Origin: an uncultured Lachnospiraceae bacterium
GTDB taxonomy: Bacteria; Bacillota; Clostridia; Lachnospirales; Lachnospiraceae
Direction of reading: 5' to 3'
NCBI GenBank assembly: GCA_946549155.1
Contig: CAMNQN010000182.1
Span: 1-6,868, forward strand
Length of the DNA: 6,868 nucleotides
The number at the start of each line of letters is the position of its first letter. The first letter of the stretch is position 1. The notes beneath the pieces are model-generated. The model was not told the DNA's origin. It did not search any database and worked only from the letters and a program-made list of their open reading frames with translations. Positions 6,071-6,868 of this stretch are shown piece after piece. The position numbers and the translations under genes were made by a program.

Positions 6071-6095
6071 ACATCTTAGCTCCTTGCTAAGATGT
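6071..6095. repeat. Perfect hairpin 2 of a tandem pair
   Basis: ACATCTTAGC (6071-6080) and GCTAAGATGT (6086-6095) are exact reverse complements around a 5-base loop TCCTT. Both differences from hairpin 1 are compensated in the opposite arm, so pairing is kept. Read on the - strand it is followed by TTTT, so it could be a weak terminator for leftward transcription, although no leftward gene is seen. Confidence 0.6.
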
Positions 6096-6227
6096 CTTTA
6101 GTATATCCGGGAAATGTGTTTAAAATGTGTTTAATTCCTAAAGGAATTGTGAAAAACCTTAAGACAAGTTGAAAAAAGGTGAACTATTTCTGGAGAAACG
6201 GACCGATTCGAAAAAAGGTTCCTGAAG

Positions 6228-6257
6228 GTATAAACCCCCGGGAGTTTTGCCATACTA
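6228..6257 (+). promoter_or_regulatory. Forespore sigma-G (or sigma-F) type promoter of spoVAC
   Basis: GTATA (6228-6232) and CATACTA (6251-6257) are separated by exactly 18 bases. CATACTA with an 18-base spacer fits the B. subtilis sigma-G pattern, and GTATA fits the GYATA form of the overlapping sigma-F -35. In B. subtilis the spoVA operon is transcribed by sigma-G in the forespore, so position, spacing and gene agree. The start site should be near 6264, giving a leader of about 28 bases before the ATG. Confidence 0.82.
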
Positions 6258-6291
6258 ATGGAAAAGATCAAAGAGGTCAGGAGGCGGCAAA

Positions 6292-6768
6292 ATGGGCAGT
6301 GAAAGCAATCAAAAGCAGCAGGAGCGGGATAAGCGGTACAATGAATATGTGAAGCAGGTGACGCCCACCCACAATCTGTTTTTAAATATGGCAAAGGCGT
6401 TTTTGGTGGGAGGGCTGATCTGTGTGCTGGGGCAGTTTTTGTTAAATTACGGAAAATCCATGGGGCTGGATAAGGAGCTGGCGGGCAGCTGGTGTTCTCT
6501 GATCCTGGTGGCCCTCAGCGTATTGCTTACCGGCCTGAATATTTATCCCAGGCTGGCCAAGTTCGGCGGTGCAGGCACGCTGGTTCCCATCACCGGGTTT
6601 GCCAATTCCGTGGCGGCCTCTGCCATAGAATATAAGAAGGAGGGGCAGGTGTTCGGCGTGGGATGTAAGATCTTCACCATAGCCGGGCCGGTGATTCTGT
6701 ACGGGATTTTTTCCAGCTGGCTGCTGGGGGTGGGGTACTGGATTGGAAAGTGCTTTGGGGTGTTTTGA
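6292..6768 (+). CDS. spoVAC: Stage V sporulation protein SpoVAC (dipicolinic acid channel subunit)
   Basis: SpoVAC is a forespore inner-membrane protein of the SpoVA complex, which moves calcium dipicolinate into the developing spore and releases it at germination; in B. subtilis it behaves as a mechanosensitive channel. The protein has 158 residues, near the usual length of about 150. The short soluble N-terminus carries YNEYVKQVTPTHN (16-28), which matches the family start. Then come the first membrane segment AFLVGGLICVLGQFLL (36-51), a second (about 66-84), the family hallmark GGAGTLVPITGFANSVAASA (92-111), and a last hydrophobic stretch (about 127-150). The PITGFANS motif and the N-terminal tail favour SpoVAC over the shorter SpoVAE. 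AGGAGG (6279-6284) lies 7 bases before the ATG. The usual partners spoVAD and spoVAE are not seen in the 100 bases that follow. Confidence 0.95.
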   Translation: MGSESNQKQQERDKRYNEYVKQVTPTHNLFLNMAKAFLVGGLICVLGQFLLNYGKSMGLDKELAGSWCSLILVALSVLLTGLNIYPRLAKFGGAGTLVPITGFANSVAASAIEYKKEGQVFGVGCKIFTIAGPVILYGIFSSWLLGVGYWIGKCFGVF

Positions 6769-6795
6769 GGGAAGCTTCAAGATGCGCAGGTAAAT

Positions 6796-6867
6796 GTTCT
6801 TTGTGTTTTGTTAAGTAAGAGGACGCAGGAAGAGGCGGGCGCGCAGGGCCACAAGCATCTGGAAAAT
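6796..6867 (+). repeat. Intergenic repeat encoding a small peptide, right copy (cut by the window edge)
   Basis: This is the + strand counterpart of bases 76-144. It begins GTTCTT, shares the 13-base block GAGGACGCAGGAA (6819-6831), and ends CTGGAAAAT at the window edge. In frame it reads VLCVLLSKRTQEEAGAQG and then HKHLEN, against VLVLLIRRTQEKTGPGGQ and MPLEN in the left copy. The frame happens to be that of spoVAC but lies beyond its stop codon, and no start codon with a ribosome binding site is visible. It occupies the place where spoVAD would normally start. It could be a dispersed repeat, or the opening of a real gene that continues outside the window. Confidence 0.5.
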
Positions 6868-6868
6868 A

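Larger units (their letters stand above)
5995..6227. other. Non-coding spacer with hairpins and short repeats upstream of spoVAC
   Basis: No convincing gene lies between 5961 and 6291. Besides the two hairpins listed separately, the spacer holds a tandem 11-bp direct repeat AAATGTGTTTA (6112-6122, 6123-6133), a 7-2-7 palindrome AATTCCT-AA-AGGAATT (6133-6148), and a 10-bp direct repeat GAAAAAAGGT (6171-6180, 6210-6219) just before the sigma-G promoter. These could be regulator sites. No function is assigned. Confidence 0.5.

Noticed and set aside
6770..6868. Start of spoVAD at the right edge
   Set aside because: No start codon with a ribosome binding site is visible, and the translation matches the left-end repeat better than any SpoVAD beginning.
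1..6868. CRISPR array, tRNA, rRNA or insertion sequence
   Set aside because: No regularly spaced repeats, tRNA- or rRNA-like stretches, or transposase motifs were seen on either strand.

Overview
The window looks like the chromosome of a spore-forming anaerobic Firmicute, most likely a Lachnospiraceae-type Clostridium. The reasons are a clostridial FtsZ, strong AAGGAGG ribosome binding sites, a SpoVAC gene behind a forespore sigma-G-type promoter, and corrinoid-activation genes. The species cannot be named from the sequence alone. All recognised protein genes read on the + strand.

Layout: (1) Bases 1-281 hold a short repeat on the - strand that encodes a small peptide, then dyads and the ftsZ promoter. 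(2) ftsZ (282-1457) is intact and appears monocistronic, with its own promoter and a strong terminator (1507-1550). An 11-bp inverted repeat brackets that terminator. (3) Bases 1605-5960 carry a second transcription unit whose first half is badly damaged. It starts with a good ribosome binding site and a secretion-leader start (1663), which runs abruptly and out of frame into a nucleoside hydrolase lacking its N-terminal part (to 2539). Next come a ribokinase-family gene split by a one-base frameshift (2554-3476), the N-terminal half of a uroporphyrinogen-decarboxylase-family (corrinoid methyltransferase-like) protein (3476-3985), and a corrinoid-protein activator. The activator's B12-activation domain is truncated and frameshifted (3970-4140), while its 2Fe-2S and ASKHA parts form a long intact frame (4182-5960). 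A perfect 14-bp hairpin terminator follows. (4) Bases 5995-6291 are non-coding, with two related perfect hairpins, direct repeats and a near-canonical sigma-G promoter. (5) spoVAC (6292-6768) is intact. (6) After spoVAC, where spoVAD would be expected, there is a second copy of the left-end repeat in opposite orientation, running off the window.

How the genes fit together: nucleoside hydrolase plus ribokinase would convert nucleosides to free base and ribose 5-phosphate. The leader suggests an ABC substrate-binding lipoprotein gene once headed this operon. The methyltransferase-like gene overlaps the ribokinase stop codon (TAATG), so methyl-group removal and ribose use were probably one operon. 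Two deletion-type junctions and two one-base frameshifts fall between about 1705 and 4125, while ftsZ, the ASKHA frame and spoVAC are clean. This points to recent, localised decay, although assembly or base-calling error must be excluded.
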